DNA of 64,000 bases from the NCBI GenBank assembly GCA_013289955.1, contig JABCYZ010000026.1, positions 31,323 to 95,322 of the forward strand, written 5' to 3'. Numbering within the stretch: position 1 is the first letter of the stretch; every line of letters begins with the position of its first letter. A model generated the notes under the pieces. It did not search any database. It was not told where the DNA came from and saw nothing but the letters and a program-made list of their open reading frames with translations. Both the position numbers and the translations under genes were made by a program. The stretch comes from Acidobacteriota bacterium. Lineage in GTDB: Bacteria > Acidobacteriota > Terriglobia > Acidiferrales > UBA7541. Positions 8,217 to 17,707 of the stretch are shown here, in pieces.

Positions 8217-9872
8217 CTACCGCCGCTTCTGGGCGGCGCTGACAAGAGCCTGATTCTTCTGCTCGGTATAGGAGGCGAACTCTTCGTACGGACCTTTGAA
8301 GTCCTCGATCTTGCCGTCTTGGAAATGCCAGATGCGAGTCGCGACTTCATCAATCACATCGTGGTCGTGAGTCACGAGCAGCACGGTTCCATCGTAGCGC
8401 TGCAAAGCAATGTTGAGCGCGTTGATGGATTCCAGATCGAGATGGTTTGTCGGCTCGTCGAGCACCAGAAAGTTCGGCTTCTGCAGCATCAAGCGGCAGA
8501 AAATCAGGCGCGCCGATTCGCCGCCCGAAAGCGCCCGCGTCGGCTTCAGCGCATCTTCGCCGCTGAAAAGCATCTGGCCCATCAGCCCGCGCAGTTCCTG
8601 CTGATTGGCGCTCGGATCAAACTGCCAGAGCCAGTCGATGGCCGTCATCCCCTTGGTGATGGATTCGCCGTGGTCCTGCGCGAAATAGCCCACGGCCACT
8701 TCGTGGCCCCACTTGGTTTCACCGCCATCGATTTTGAACTGGCGGTCTTCGTCCTCGACGAAACCGGGCGCGTTCAGCACCAGCGATTTGAGTAGTGTGG
8801 TTTTTCCGGTTCCGTTGCGCCCCATCAGCGCGATTTTTTCGCCACGGACCACCGAAGCCGAAAAACGCGGAATCACTTTCAGGTCGTCGTAGGATTTTTC
8901 GACGCTGCGGATTTCCAGCGGGTGTTTCCCGGAGTTCCGTTTCATGTCGAACTTGATGTACGGCCGCTGGATGTTCGATCGGGCCAGCTCGGTGGTTTGC
9001 AGACGCTCGACTTCTTTTTTGCGGGAAGTGGCTTGCGCGGAACGTGTGCCGGCGGAAAAGCGCGCGATGAAATCGTTGAGTTGCGCGATTTTCTTTTCGC
9101 GATTCGCATTTTCCGATTCGATGCGCGCGCGAACCTGCGTTTTGGCCACCACCATGTCGTCGTAGCCGCCGACGTACATGATGATGGTTTCGTAGTCGAT
9201 GTCCGCGGTATGCGTGCAGACGCTGTTCAGAAAATGGCGGTCGTGCGAAATCACGATGAGCACGCCTTCGTACTCGGTCAAATAACGTTGCAGCCAGTGC
9301 ACGGAATCGAGGTCAAGGTTGTTGGTGGGCTCGTCGAGCAGCAGGGCAGTAGGACTTCCGAAAAGCGCTTGCGCGAGCAGCACGCGAACTTTTTGGCCAC
9401 CTTGCAGTTCGCCCATTTTGCGTTCGTGCAGCGAACTCTCGATGCCCAGACCGTCTAGAAGCGTGGCCGCGTCCGCTTCGGCGGTATACCCGCCTTCTTC
9501 GCCGACAACGCCTTCGAGTTCGCCGAGGCGCATGCCGTCGGCGTCGGTCAGCTCTTCATGGGGCTTCGCGTAGAGCGCGTCGCGCTCCTCGAGAGCTTTC
9601 CAGAGCGAGGCGTTGCCCATGATGACCGTGTCGATTACTCGGAATTGATCGAAGGCAAACTGGTCCTGCCGCAGAACGCCCATTTTCTTCGGGCGCGTGA
9701 TCGAGCCTTTGGTCGGCTCGATTTCGCCAGTGAGGATTTTCATGAAGGTGGATTTGCCGGCGCCATTCGGGCCGGTCACGGCGTAGCGGCGCCCGGCCAT
9801 GAAGGTGCAGGTGACGTCCTCGAAGAGGACGCGGGGTCCGAAGCGCATGGAGATGTTATTGACTGTGAGCAT
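8217..9872 (-). CDS. ybiT: ABC-F family ATPase, YbiT-like
   Basis: A 551-residue soluble protein with two ABC domains. Walker A sequences are GPNGAGKST and GRNGTGKTT; signatures are LQGGQKVRV and LSGGESARL; both Walker B motifs end in LLDEPTN or VLDEPTNHLD. The charged inter-domain linker (about residues 245-305) is the P-site-tRNA interaction motif of ABC-F factors. The conserved FMKILTGEIEPTKG and LRQDQFAFD stretches resemble E. coli YbiT more than Uup or EttA. Such proteins act on stalled ribosomes. A GGGAGGG site lies 2 bp before the ATG. A palindrome sits 38-54 bp upstream. Confidence 0.9.
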   Translation of the reverse strand: MLTVNNISMRFGPRVLFEDVTCTFMAGRRYAVTGPNGAGKSTFMKILTGEIEPTKGSITRPKKMGVLRQDQFAFDQFRVIDTVIMGNASLWKALEERDALYAKPHEELTDADGMRLGELEGVVGEEGGYTAEADAATLLDGLGIESSLHERKMGELQGGQKVRVLLAQALFGSPTALLLDEPTNNLDLDSVHWLQRYLTEYEGVLIVISHDRHFLNSVCTHTADIDYETIIMYVGGYDDMVVAKTQVRARIESENANREKKIAQLNDFIARFSAGTRSAQATSRKKEVERLQTTELARSNIQRPYIKFDMKRNSGKHPLEIRSVEKSYDDLKVIPRFSASVVRGEKIALMGRNGTGKTTLLKSLVLNAPGFVEDEDRQFKIDGGETKWGHEVAVGYFAQDHGESITKGMTAIDWLWQFDPSANQQELRGLMGQMLFSGEDALKPTRALSGGESARLIFCRLMLQKPNFLVLDEPTNHLDLESINALNIALQRYDGTVLLVTHDHDVIDEVATRIWHFQDGKIEDFKGPYEEFASYTEQKNQALVSAAQKRR

Positions 9873-9909
9873 AACCCTCCCATTGTAGCGTGAAATTGTT
9901 GCGCGCGCT

Positions 9910-9926
9910 TGTCACAGTTTGTGACA
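9910..9926. promoter_or_regulatory. Operator-like dyad TGTCACA-N3-TGTGACA
   Basis: A perfect 7+3+7 inverted repeat in the 118-bp gap between the divergent ybiT-like and membrane-glycosyltransferase genes. Its size and position suit a dimeric regulator. The TGTGA/TCACA half-sites recall Crp/Fnr sites, but the spacing (N3 between inward halves) differs from the classical N6 arrangement. The regulator is unknown. Confidence 0.45.
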
Positions 9927-9990
9927 GCCAGTAGATTGTTTGCTTACGAAAGAAATGATGAATGCGACGTGAAAAAGTGATGCAACGGGG

Positions 9991-11391
9991 ATGAAGAGGA
10001 CATTTCAGAAGGCGGCGGCCTCGCTCGTGCTCATCGTGACTGTGGCGATAGGTGTGCGCGTGGGGTTTGCTTGGGAGCAGGCGCGGAAAATTCCGGCGGG
10101 AGTCTTGGGAACCGTTCCGTTTCAGCAGGAGACGGGGAATATTGCGTATTCCCTGGCGCAGGGCAAGGGATTCAGCAATGTGTTTCGGACCGAGACCGGT
10201 CCGACGGCTTGGCTGGCGCCGGTCTATCCGCTGATTGTGGCGGCGGCGTTCAAGTTGTTTGGGGTTTTTACGGCGAGGGCTTTTTTTGCCTGCGTTGCCC
10301 TCAACATACTTTTTTCTTCGGCGGCATGCGTGCCGATTTTCTTTGTGGGCAAACGCGTCGGCGGATGGGCAGTCGCTCGGGGCGCGGCGTGGCTTTGGGC
10401 TTTATTTCCGACTGGCGTGATGATGCCGTTTGAATGGATTTGGGATACGTCGCTGTCGGCACTGCTGGCGGCATTGATTTTGTGGGCGACTCTGGAGTTG
10501 GCGGAATCGGAGCGGTGGCCGGACTGGGGCGTGTACGGAGTGTTGTGGGGCTTGGCGCTGATGACAAATCCCGCGCTTGGCGCGTTGCTGCCGTTTCTTT
10601 TGGGCTGGGCGGTGTTTCAGGGACGCGGGGAAAGCAGTATGCGGTGGAAACGGGTTGCCCTGGCGGCTGGTATGGCGGTTTTATGCTGCGTGCCGTGGAC
10701 GATTCGGAATTACGTCGCGTTTCATCGGTTTATTCCGGTGCGATCGAATTTGCCGTTTGAGTTATGGCTGGGAAACAACGACATATTCGATGAGCATGCC
10801 CGGGGCGGGCGGAGGTCGATTACCCGGACGGAAGAGGCCCGGCGATACGCGCAGTTGGGCGAGACGGGATATATGGCGGAGAAGTGGGAGTTGGCTACTT
10901 CCTTTATGAGGGCTCACCCCGGGTTGGAGTTGGACCTGACGGGGAGGAAATTTGTGGATTTTTGGATGGGCACGGAATCGCCGGTGAAGAATTTTCGCGC
11001 GACGGATTCTTGGCTGATACGCGGGGTTCTTTTGTCGAGTTTTCTTACGGCCGCCGGTGCGCTGTTTGGGATCGGTGCCATGTGGGTGGAGAAGAAAAAG
11101 ACGAGAGAGAGACGCCGAGACGGCGCACAGTCAGCAGGGAACGAAATAGAGGAGAAAGCAGAAACTACGCGGAAGATCGTTTGGCCGGCGGCGGTCTTTC
11201 CGGTGTTTTTTCCGTGCTTGTATTATGTGACGCATGCGGATTTGCGGTATCGGCATCCGATTGATCCGATTGTTTTGCTGCTTACCGCGGCGGCGCTAGC
11301 GGGAGCGTGGAGAACAAGGAAAAGTCAGCGAAACCGCGAGACACGGAACTCGCAAAGTGAAGCAGCAAAAGGCATGAGTCTTCCGAATTAG
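9991..11391 (+). CDS. Polytopic GT-C-type membrane protein (probable glycosyltransferase)
   Basis: A 466-residue integral membrane protein with about nine to ten hydrophobic helices. It opens with a signal-anchor and a first periplasmic loop carrying ETGNIAYSLAQGKGFSNVF, the acidic loop pattern of GT39/PMT-like (ArnT-type) lipid-linked sugar transferases. A large loop sits at about residues 255-330. The C-terminus is Arg/Lys-rich and cytosolic. Such enzymes move a sugar from a polyprenyl-phosphate donor to a lipid, glycan or protein. Donor and acceptor cannot be read here. Confidence 0.72.
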   Translation: MKRTFQKAAASLVLIVTVAIGVRVGFAWEQARKIPAGVLGTVPFQQETGNIAYSLAQGKGFSNVFRTETGPTAWLAPVYPLIVAAAFKLFGVFTARAFFACVALNILFSSAACVPIFFVGKRVGGWAVARGAAWLWALFPTGVMMPFEWIWDTSLSALLAALILWATLELAESERWPDWGVYGVLWGLALMTNPALGALLPFLLGWAVFQGRGESSMRWKRVALAAGMAVLCCVPWTIRNYVAFHRFIPVRSNLPFELWLGNNDIFDEHARGGRRSITRTEEARRYAQLGETGYMAEKWELATSFMRAHPGLELDLTGRKFVDFWMGTESPVKNFRATDSWLIRGVLLSSFLTAAGALFGIGAMWVEKKKTRERRRDGAQSAGNEIEEKAETTRKIVWPAAVFPVFFPCLYYVTHADLRYRHPIDPIVLLLTAAALAGAWRTRKSQRNRETRNSQSEAAKGMSLPN

Positions 11392-11714
11392 ACTCCCGAA
11401 GGTTCGGGAATTGGGATGAAGCTGGTTCTCTCCGTGAGCCTGAATGACAGATTGAAACGGTCGAAGAAGCCGGTATGGCCCAATAATCCGAAACCCCTTC
11501 GATCGGGCGCGCTGGTGGATCAAGGATGGACCGGAGACGGCCGAAAAAAGCCTAGAGCAAGAGCGTGGATGAGCGAGTAGACGCCGGCTGCGCGGGCGAT
11601 GGGCAAAATACGAGTCAATCGCTCGGCTCGGCCGTGGTTGCTCGGCTTCCGCGGCGTTTGATACAGTGACGGGTCGGCTGCGAATGATTGGTTCAAGAAG
11701 GAATGGAGAGGTGT
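11392..11714. other. Intergenic region with palindrome right after a stop codon
   Basis: About 320 bp with no convincing gene. A perfect 16-bp palindrome (TCCCGAAGGTTCGGGA, 11394-11409) starts 2 bp after the preceding stop and could act as a terminator stem, though no T-run follows. A long minus-strand open frame runs through here and through the heptose kinase gene, but it is an antisense artefact of GC bias. Confidence 0.4.
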
Positions 11715-11891
11715 ATGGGGATTCCGAAAGAGTTGCTGGAGATTTTGGTTTGTCCGGTCTGCAAGACGCCCGTCAAGCTTACCCCGGACCATTCGGGGTT
11801 GAAGTGCGAAACGTGCCGACGAGTGTATCCCATGAGGGATGACATTCCGGTGATGCTGCCGGAAGAGGCAAAGATCGAAGAGGCGAAGTAA
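11715..11891 (+). CDS. Trm112/UPF0434 zinc-ribbon-like small protein
   Basis: A 58-residue protein opening with MGIPKELLEILVCPVCKTPVKL and continuing to LKCETCRRVYPMRDDIPVML, the YcaR/Trm112 pattern. CPVC and CETC form a possible four-Cys zinc site. Related proteins activate methyltransferases or sit next to LPS genes (ycaR beside kdsB and lpxK in E. coli). Here it lies 45 bp upstream of the heptose kinase, which fits an envelope context. The ATG at 11715 follows a GGAGAGG site; longer in-frame starts add only nine residues. Confidence 0.83.
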   Translation: MGIPKELLEILVCPVCKTPVKLTPDHSGLKCETCRRVYPMRDDIPVMLPEEAKIEEAK

Positions 11892-11936
11892 AGAAGGAAC
11901 GAGGCAACGAGAAGAGGAAGCCGGAAAAGACCGCGA

Positions 11937-12992
11937 ATGCCTATCCAAATTGCTGAATACCTGCCCCGTCTGAAAAAACTCATTCCGAAGTTGCGCGGGA
12001 AGCACATCGGCGTGCTTGGCGATTTGATGCTGGACAGGTATTTGTGGGGAACGGCCACGCGGCTTTCGCCGGAAGCGGCAGTGCCGGTGGTGGATTTTGT
12101 TTCGCAGAGCGAGTGTTTGGGCGGGGCAGGGAATGTGGCGGCGAATCTGGCGGCGCTGGGGGCGCGGGTCGAGATGTTTGGGGCGATTGGAGCCGACGAG
12201 GCTGGACGGGCCTTGGGGAAGTGTTTGCGGGCGGGAAGCATTGTTGAAAAGGGAGTGGTTCCTGATGCCAAGCGGGTGACCACCGTGAAGACGCGCATCA
12301 TCGCAAGGCATCAGCAGGTCGTGCGCGTGGATCAGGAGCGGCGGGAGCCTTTGCGTCTGGAGACGGAAAAGAAGCTGCTCGGTGCCCTGTTTAATGCGTT
12401 GAAGAGTCTGGATGCGCTGGTGCTTTCCGACTATGACAAGGGACTGATTACGGACGATTTTGCGGACCGCGTTCTGAGTGCGGCGCATCAGTTGAAGGTG
12501 CCCGTTTTTGTGAAGCCGAAGACTTCCCGTTTGTATGCGTATCGCGGGGCGCGGGCGATCGTTTGCAATGCGAAGGAGGCGGGTTTTTTTGTGACGCGGT
12601 CGCTCGGAGATGAAAAATCGGTGGAAGAGGCGGGACGGGCGTTGCTCGCGCACTTCGGGTGCAGCGCAGTGGTGATCACTCGCGGGGAGAAGGGGATGAG
12701 CGTTTTCGAGGAGACTTCGCCGCGGCATTTGCAGATTCCAGCGACGAGTTTTGAGGTAACTTATGCGCGGGTGGGGCAGAGCGGCGTGGAACGCGGGGCG
12801 AGCGGACGGCAGGTGTTTGATGTCACAGGGGCCGGAGATACGGTTTTGAGTGTGCTTTCGCTGGCGGCGGCCGCGGGAGCGTCGTTGCCTGACGCGGCTG
12901 TTTTGGCGAATACGGCGGCGGGGGTGGTGGTGGGGAAGTTGGGGACTGCTAGCGTCAGTCCGCAAGAATTGGAGCATGCCTTAGCCGATTAA
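11937..12992 (+). CDS. rfaE1: D-glycero-beta-D-manno-heptose-7-phosphate kinase
   Basis: A 351-residue PfkB-fold sugar kinase equal to the N-terminal domain of HldE. LGDLMLDRYLWGTATRLSPE, GGAGNVAANLAALGA and the C-terminal DVTGAGDTVLSVLSLA (catalytic Asp and anion hole) are all diagnostic. It adds phosphate to C1 of heptose-7-phosphate on the route to ADP-heptose for LPS core. The adenylyltransferase half is absent, so the organism uses the split HldA/HldC form, with the partner elsewhere. This gene is direct evidence for a heptose-containing outer membrane. Confidence 0.9.
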   Translation: MPIQIAEYLPRLKKLIPKLRGKHIGVLGDLMLDRYLWGTATRLSPEAAVPVVDFVSQSECLGGAGNVAANLAALGARVEMFGAIGADEAGRALGKCLRAGSIVEKGVVPDAKRVTTVKTRIIARHQQVVRVDQERREPLRLETEKKLLGALFNALKSLDALVLSDYDKGLITDDFADRVLSAAHQLKVPVFVKPKTSRLYAYRGARAIVCNAKEAGFFVTRSLGDEKSVEEAGRALLAHFGCSAVVITRGEKGMSVFEETSPRHLQIPATSFEVTYARVGQSGVERGASGRQVFDVTGAGDTVLSVLSLAAAAGASLPDAAVLANTAAGVVVGKLGTASVSPQELEHALAD

Positions 12993-13018
12993 CAGGGATG
13001 GGTGGCGCGAGAAAAAGT

Positions 13019-13474
13019 CTATGGCGGGAAGCTGAAGGATTTGTCTTTGGTGTCGACCCAGACATTGACTACTTTGGTTTTTTGGCTTTTTTCGGGATCG
13101 TTGTTGGCCGTGGGCATGGGCGAGTACGGGCTGATGGCTATGCGGATTTCGACGCTGGTGGTTGAGCCGGTGGGCGATTTGGCTTTGAGGATGCTGTAGC
13201 TTTTTACCGGGCCGTAGTAGCCGGTGGGGCCCCAGTCGGCGATGAAGTCCTGGAGCTTGTAGCTCGAGCCGGGGCCTGGTTTCCAGAGCTGGTAGGCGGT
13301 CGTCATGTCTCCGGCTACGACAGCGTTGAAGAATTGCTCCGCGGCTTTTTTCTCGGGATAAAAACGTAACCAGAACCATACGGCGATGATGGCGATGATG
13401 AAGGCCGCCGTCATCGTGAAAATCATGGCCCGTGATTTTTTGTGTTCATCGGCAGGCGGTTCGAGAAGTGACAT
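13019..13474 (-). CDS. Membrane-anchored protein of unknown function
   Basis: A 151-residue protein with a short cytosolic N-terminus, one transmembrane helix (about residues 19-36) and an extracytoplasmic domain of about 110 residues. The domain has EQFFNAVVAGDMTTAYQLW, a helix pattern like NTF2/DUF4878-type lipoprotein domains that often precede unknown binding functions. It is convergent with the heptose kinase, with 26 bp between the two stops. No enzymatic residues stand out. Confidence 0.7.
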   Translation of the reverse strand: MSLLEPPADEHKKSRAMIFTMTAAFIIAIIAVWFWLRFYPEKKAAEQFFNAVVAGDMTTAYQLWKPGPGSSYKLQDFIADWGPTGYYGPVKSYSILKAKSPTGSTTSVEIRIAISPYSPMPTANNDPEKSQKTKVVNVWVDTKDKSFSFPP

Positions 13475-13782
13475 TCAGTGGTCTCCTGCCCTGCGAGCGT
13501 GATTTCCGGACGGTCTCGTTGCGGCAGTGCCATCCCATTGCACCCAGCAACTTGAGAATCTTAGCAGAGTCGCCGTTAGCTAGTAAAAGGCTGCGGGAAA
13601 GGAGCGGCGGAAGCATGTCGCGTAAAATTGGATTCTGGCTCGGCGTGGCCGTATTCGCATGCGGGAGCGCTGGAAACGTGCAAGACCATCGTCGCAGCGG
13701 AACGAACGAAGTACGGCTTCCATCCAGCTTACGGATGCGGAGTCACCGGGATCCGGGTAGAGGCCCGGACAGGATCCTTGGC
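13475..13782. other. Intergenic region, about 300 bp, no gene seen
   Basis: No convincing coding sequence or RNA gene. A short hairpin (CCGGG-TAGAG-GCCCGG, near 13758-13773) lies about 10 bp beyond the stop of ddl and may help end that transcript. Otherwise nothing stands out. Confidence 0.35.
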
Positions 13783-14913
13783 CTAGCCTTCGAGAGCGCC
13801 GGCGGAGCCTGCGGGCAGTTCGATGGCGTATTTGGTGCGGGCTTTTTCGGCGTGTTGTTCGAGGGCCAGCTCGATGAGTTTGTCGATGAGTTGGGGGAAG
13901 GGAATGCCGCTGGCTTCCCAGAGTTTGGGGTACATGCTGATGGAGGTGAAGCCGGGGATGGTGTTCACTTCGTTGAGATAGATTTTTCCGCCTTCTTTTC
14001 CAAGGAAAAAATCGACGCGAGCCATGCCGTTTAATTCAAGGGCGCGAAATGCCAGGACGGCGAGGTGTTGGAATTTTTTGGCTTGAGCGGGCTTCAGATC
14101 GGCCGGGATGAGGAGTTTTGTGCCTTCTTCGAGATATTTGGCAGCGTAGTCGTAGAACTCGCGGTGCGGGACGATTTCGCCGGGAATGCTGGCTTGCGGA
14201 TCGTGATTGCCGAGGACGGAGAGTTCGATTTCGCGGGCGTTGACGGCGCGCTCGACGAGAATTTTCATGGCGAATTCGGAAGCCAGGTTCAGCGCGGCGG
14301 GGAGTTCCTGGCGCGAGTGGACTTTGGTCATGCCGACGCTCGAGCCGAGCGTGGCGGGCTTCACGAACAACGGGTAGGGGAATTCCTTTTCGATTTGGTG
14401 AATGATTTCGGGTTGGTGGCGCTCCCACTCGTGACGGTGGATGCAGAGCCACGGCACTACCGGAATTTTCGCGGCTTGAAGGAGTTTTTTCGCGACGTCT
14501 TTGTCCATGGCGACAGCGGAGCCTAAGACGCCTGCGCCAACGAAGGGGAGGCCGGCGAGGTCGAGGAGGCCTTGGATGGTGCCGTCTTCACCGAAGGTAC
14601 CGTGCATGACGGGAAAGACGACGTCGATGCGCTGACCGCCGCCGCTCCCGTCGAGGCGAACCAGGGCGGCGTCGGTCGGGTCGGCGCTCATCGTTACGCG
14701 CTGGCCGGTGCGGAGAACCTCGGGAAGCATTTTTTGCGCGCTGGTGCCGATGAGCCAGTGGCCTTCCTTGGTAATGCCGATGGGGACGACCTCGTATTTG
14801 TCGGGATCGAGGCCGCGAATGACGGAGGCTGCAGAGGCCAGGGAAACTTCGTGTTCGCCGGAGCGGCCGCCGAAGAGGACGCCGATGCGGAGTCGTTTTT
14901 TGTCAGGGCTCAT
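13783..14913 (-). CDS. ddl: D-alanine--D-alanine ligase
   Basis: A 376-residue ATP-grasp enzyme that makes the D-Ala-D-Ala dipeptide of peptidoglycan in the cytoplasm. The N-terminus IGVLFGGRSGEHEVSLASAASV, the central FPVMHGTFGEDGTIQGLLDLAGLPFVGAGVLGSAVAMDK and the late NEVNTIPGFTSISMYPKLW are all signature regions. Length fits the DdlA type. It stands apart from the dcw cluster. The C-terminal tail after LALEQHAEKARTK is unremarkable. The upstream 257-bp gap is shared with the divergent permease gene. Confidence 0.95.
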   Translation of the reverse strand: MSPDKKRLRIGVLFGGRSGEHEVSLASAASVIRGLDPDKYEVVPIGITKEGHWLIGTSAQKMLPEVLRTGQRVTMSADPTDAALVRLDGSGGGQRIDVVFPVMHGTFGEDGTIQGLLDLAGLPFVGAGVLGSAVAMDKDVAKKLLQAAKIPVVPWLCIHRHEWERHQPEIIHQIEKEFPYPLFVKPATLGSSVGMTKVHSRQELPAALNLASEFAMKILVERAVNAREIELSVLGNHDPQASIPGEIVPHREFYDYAAKYLEEGTKLLIPADLKPAQAKKFQHLAVLAFRALELNGMARVDFFLGKEGGKIYLNEVNTIPGFTSISMYPKLWEASGIPFPQLIDKLIELALEQHAEKARTKYAIELPAGSAGALEG

Positions 14914-15170
14914 GGGAATGGTTGGTTTTATGGGCTTGGGCGCCAGTTCTTAGTTATAGGGGAAAGAGGAGGAGTTGTCGCGGGGGAAGTGGCGGGGGCG
15001 TGCCGGAGTAACAACGGATAATTGGCGAAAGCGTCCAGATGGGATCGAACCGAGGGAGGGGCAAGTGTCCCGAGAACCGTCGAACTCCCGGCCCGGATAT
15101 TTGAGAGAGGGACGGAACCTTTTCAGGTTACGTTCGTCTACAGAGACGCGGGAGTCTCCGAGGAGGGGCC

Positions 15171-17651
15171 GTGTCTTCACAAATGTCTTCTCAATCGTCA
15201 TCTCAAAATGGGAACGGCGGACCGCCATTTTTGGAGAATTTGCGGCGGGATGTGCGGTACGCGGTGCGGACGCTTTGGCGGGACGCTGGGTTTGCGGCCT
15301 TCGCGATTCTGATCGTGGGGCTTGGTGTTGGGGCGAGCTGCACGGTCTTTAGCGTGGTGAATACGCTGATTCTTCGGCCGCTGCCGTTTCGCGATCCGGG
15401 ACGTCTGGTGTGGATCGCGAATCATCAGGACGAGACGAACGATATGTCCGGAAAAACGTCTCAGACGGATTACTTGCTGGATATGAGGGCGAGGAACCAG
15501 TCCTACGAGGATTTGGCGGCGTACTACGCGTTTTATGGCTTGGGGGACGCGAAGATGATTGGCGATAGCCAGCCGGAGAGGCTGACGAGCGTTCCGGTGA
15601 CGCAGAATTTTTTTCCGATGCTTGGCGTGGAGCCGCAGATCGGAAGGCAGTTTACGGCCGAAGAGTGTAAACAGAACGGGCCGCGCGTCACGATGCTGAG
15701 CGACGGATTGTGGAGGAGAAAATTCGCGGCGGACCCGAACATTGTGGGGCGCGCGCTGTCGTTTGACGGGGGGCCGGTGACGGTGGTGGGAGTGCTGCCT
15801 GCGACGTTTGATTTTTCGACGGTTTTTACTCCCGGGAACCGCGTGGATATGTTCGAACCGCTGCCGTTGTCGCCGGAAATAAACCGGCAGGGAAATACCG
15901 TTGCGATTATGGGGCGGCTGAAGCCGGGCGTGAGCGTGGAAAGCGCGCGGGCGGAAACGGCGGTGCTGGGGAAGTCGTTGAAGGAGGCGCACAAAGAGAG
16001 AAATGATTTTGAGCCGAAAGTTTCCGGGTTGGCGCAGCACGTGAGCGGGCAGTTGAGGCCGACGCTGCTGGTGCTGGCGTGCGCGGTGGGCGTGGTGATG
16101 CTGATTGTGTGCGCGAACCTTTCGAATTTGCTGCTGGCGCGCGGAGCCGGGCGACAAAAAGAGATTGCAATTCGCGCGGCGATGGGAGCGGGGCGCGGGC
16201 GGTTGATCGGGCAGATGCTGACGGAGAGTTTGGTGCTGTCGTGCTGCGGGGCGGCGGTGGGATTGCTGCTGGCGTTTGTGGGGACGCGGGCGCTGGCACA
16301 TCTGACGTCGGTGAGCATTCCTTTGTTGAGCGATGTGCGCATTGACGCGCGCGTGCTGGGATTTACGCTGGCGGCGGCGCTGCTAACGGGATTGCTTTTT
16401 GGATTGGTGCCGGCGCTGCAACTGCAGGACATGAAATTGCACGACACGCTGAAGGATTCGAATCGCGGGTCGAGCCAGGGGCGCGGGCACGCGTGGATCC
16501 GAGGAGCGCTGGTGGTTTCAGAGATTGGGCTGGCGTGCGTGTTGCTGGTGGGGGCGGGACTCTTGATACGGAGTTTCTTGCGCGTACTGGATGTGAATAT
16601 GGGATTCGTAGCGGCACGCGCGGCGGCGTTGCGGATCGATCCGAATTCTTCGTACAAGACGCAGGAGCAAAAGAACGGCTATTTCACGGAGGCGTTGCGT
16701 CGGGTGATGGATGTGCCGGGGATTGAAGCGGCGGGGCTTTCGGATTCGCTGCCGCTGGGGCACAACCGGAGCTGGGGGATTGCGGCGAAAGGCGTGCAGT
16801 ACACGCCGGGGAATTATCCCGACGGGTTTCCAAGAATTATCAGCGACGGATATTTTCATGCGATGGGGGTTCCTTTGCGAAAGGGGCGCGATTTTACGGA
16901 GCGGGACACGAAGGGATCGTTGAACGTGATCATCATCAACGAGACGCTGGCAAAGAATTTGTGGCCGGGCGAGGATCCGATCGGGAAAATTGTGCGGGCG
17001 GACGATCCGGAGCGCACGGTGGTGGGTGTCGTGGGCGACGTTCATCACATGGCGCTGGAAGAAGGGTCGGGCAACGAGTTTTATATTCCCATGCGGCAGA
17101 CGCAGGACTACGGCACGGTGGATCTGGTGGTGAGGACGTCGATGCCTACGGCAGAGCTGGCGTCCAGGCTCCAAGAGGCGCTGCGGCCGATCGAGCCGGA
17201 TTTGCCGACAGCGAACATGCGAACGCTGCAAACGATGGTGGATCGCGCGGTGTCTCCGCGGAGATTTGTGGTATGGCTCCTTGGCGGATTTGCGGGATTT
17301 GCGCTGGTGCTGGCTTCGCTGGGGATTTACGCGGTGATTTCGTATTCGGTGAGCCAGCGGACGCAGGAGATTGGAATTCGCATGGCGCTGGGAGCGTCAG
17401 CGGAAAGGTTGCAGCGAACTATTTTGCTGCAGACGCTGGGGCTGGCGGGGATTGGGATGGTGGTGGGAGTGGTGGCGTCATGGGCGCTGGCGCGCACATT
17501 GAGCGGGCTTTTGTTTGGAGTGACCTCGAGCGATCCGGTGACGTTTCTAGGGATGCTGGTGATTTTGACAGCAGTGGCCGCTTTGGCTGGATACCTGCCG
17601 GCGAGGCGGGCTTCGCGGATCGATCCGATGGAGGCGCTGCGGATTAGTTGA
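15171..17651 (+). CDS. MacB/FtsX-type ABC permease, acidobacterial orphan permease (ADOP) family
   Basis: An 826-residue inner-membrane protein. It has the ADOP layout: an N-terminal RDVRYAVRTLWRDAGFAAFAI leader before the first helix, a MacB periplasmic domain, three helices (about 300-400), a second helix (about 440), another periplasmic domain and three final helices (about 695-810) with ISYSVSQRTQEIGIRMALGAS. The two halves are duplicates. No ATPase gene is adjacent, as is usual for this family. The GTG start at 15171 has a GAGGAGGGG site 2 bp upstream and is preferred over the ATG at 15183. Substrate unknown. Confidence 0.92.
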   Translation: MSSQMSSQSSSQNGNGGPPFLENLRRDVRYAVRTLWRDAGFAAFAILIVGLGVGASCTVFSVVNTLILRPLPFRDPGRLVWIANHQDETNDMSGKTSQTDYLLDMRARNQSYEDLAAYYAFYGLGDAKMIGDSQPERLTSVPVTQNFFPMLGVEPQIGRQFTAEECKQNGPRVTMLSDGLWRRKFAADPNIVGRALSFDGGPVTVVGVLPATFDFSTVFTPGNRVDMFEPLPLSPEINRQGNTVAIMGRLKPGVSVESARAETAVLGKSLKEAHKERNDFEPKVSGLAQHVSGQLRPTLLVLACAVGVVMLIVCANLSNLLLARGAGRQKEIAIRAAMGAGRGRLIGQMLTESLVLSCCGAAVGLLLAFVGTRALAHLTSVSIPLLSDVRIDARVLGFTLAAALLTGLLFGLVPALQLQDMKLHDTLKDSNRGSSQGRGHAWIRGALVVSEIGLACVLLVGAGLLIRSFLRVLDVNMGFVAARAAALRIDPNSSYKTQEQKNGYFTEALRRVMDVPGIEAAGLSDSLPLGHNRSWGIAAKGVQYTPGNYPDGFPRIISDGYFHAMGVPLRKGRDFTERDTKGSLNVIIINETLAKNLWPGEDPIGKIVRADDPERTVVGVVGDVHHMALEEGSGNEFYIPMRQTQDYGTVDLVVRTSMPTAELASRLQEALRPIEPDLPTANMRTLQTMVDRAVSPRRFVVWLLGGFAGFALVLASLGIYAVISYSVSQRTQEIGIRMALGASAERLQRTILLQTLGLAGIGMVVGVVASWALARTLSGLLFGVTSSDPVTFLGMLVILTAVAALAGYLPARRASRIDPMEALRIS

Positions 17652-17707
17652 GCATTAGGTTGCGCGCGCGGAGCGGATTCTGTTTCCGGAGAGTACGGCG
17701 GGGCTGG

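Noticed and set aside
9882..9887. TACAAT as a -10 box for the ybiT-like gene
   Set aside because: The ribosome site GGGAGGG follows directly, so a transcript starting at the expected distance would lose it; no -35 match is present.
11520..12977. Long minus-strand open frame (485 codons) across the heptose kinase
   Set aside because: It is antisense to a kinase with clear motifs, is dominated by Arg/Pro/His, and has no recognisable domain. It reflects stop-poor GC-rich antisense sequence.
15040..15110. tRNA on the minus strand near GGATCGAACC
   Set aside because: The T-loop-like string has no matching stem, and no acceptor or anticodon arm can be formed.
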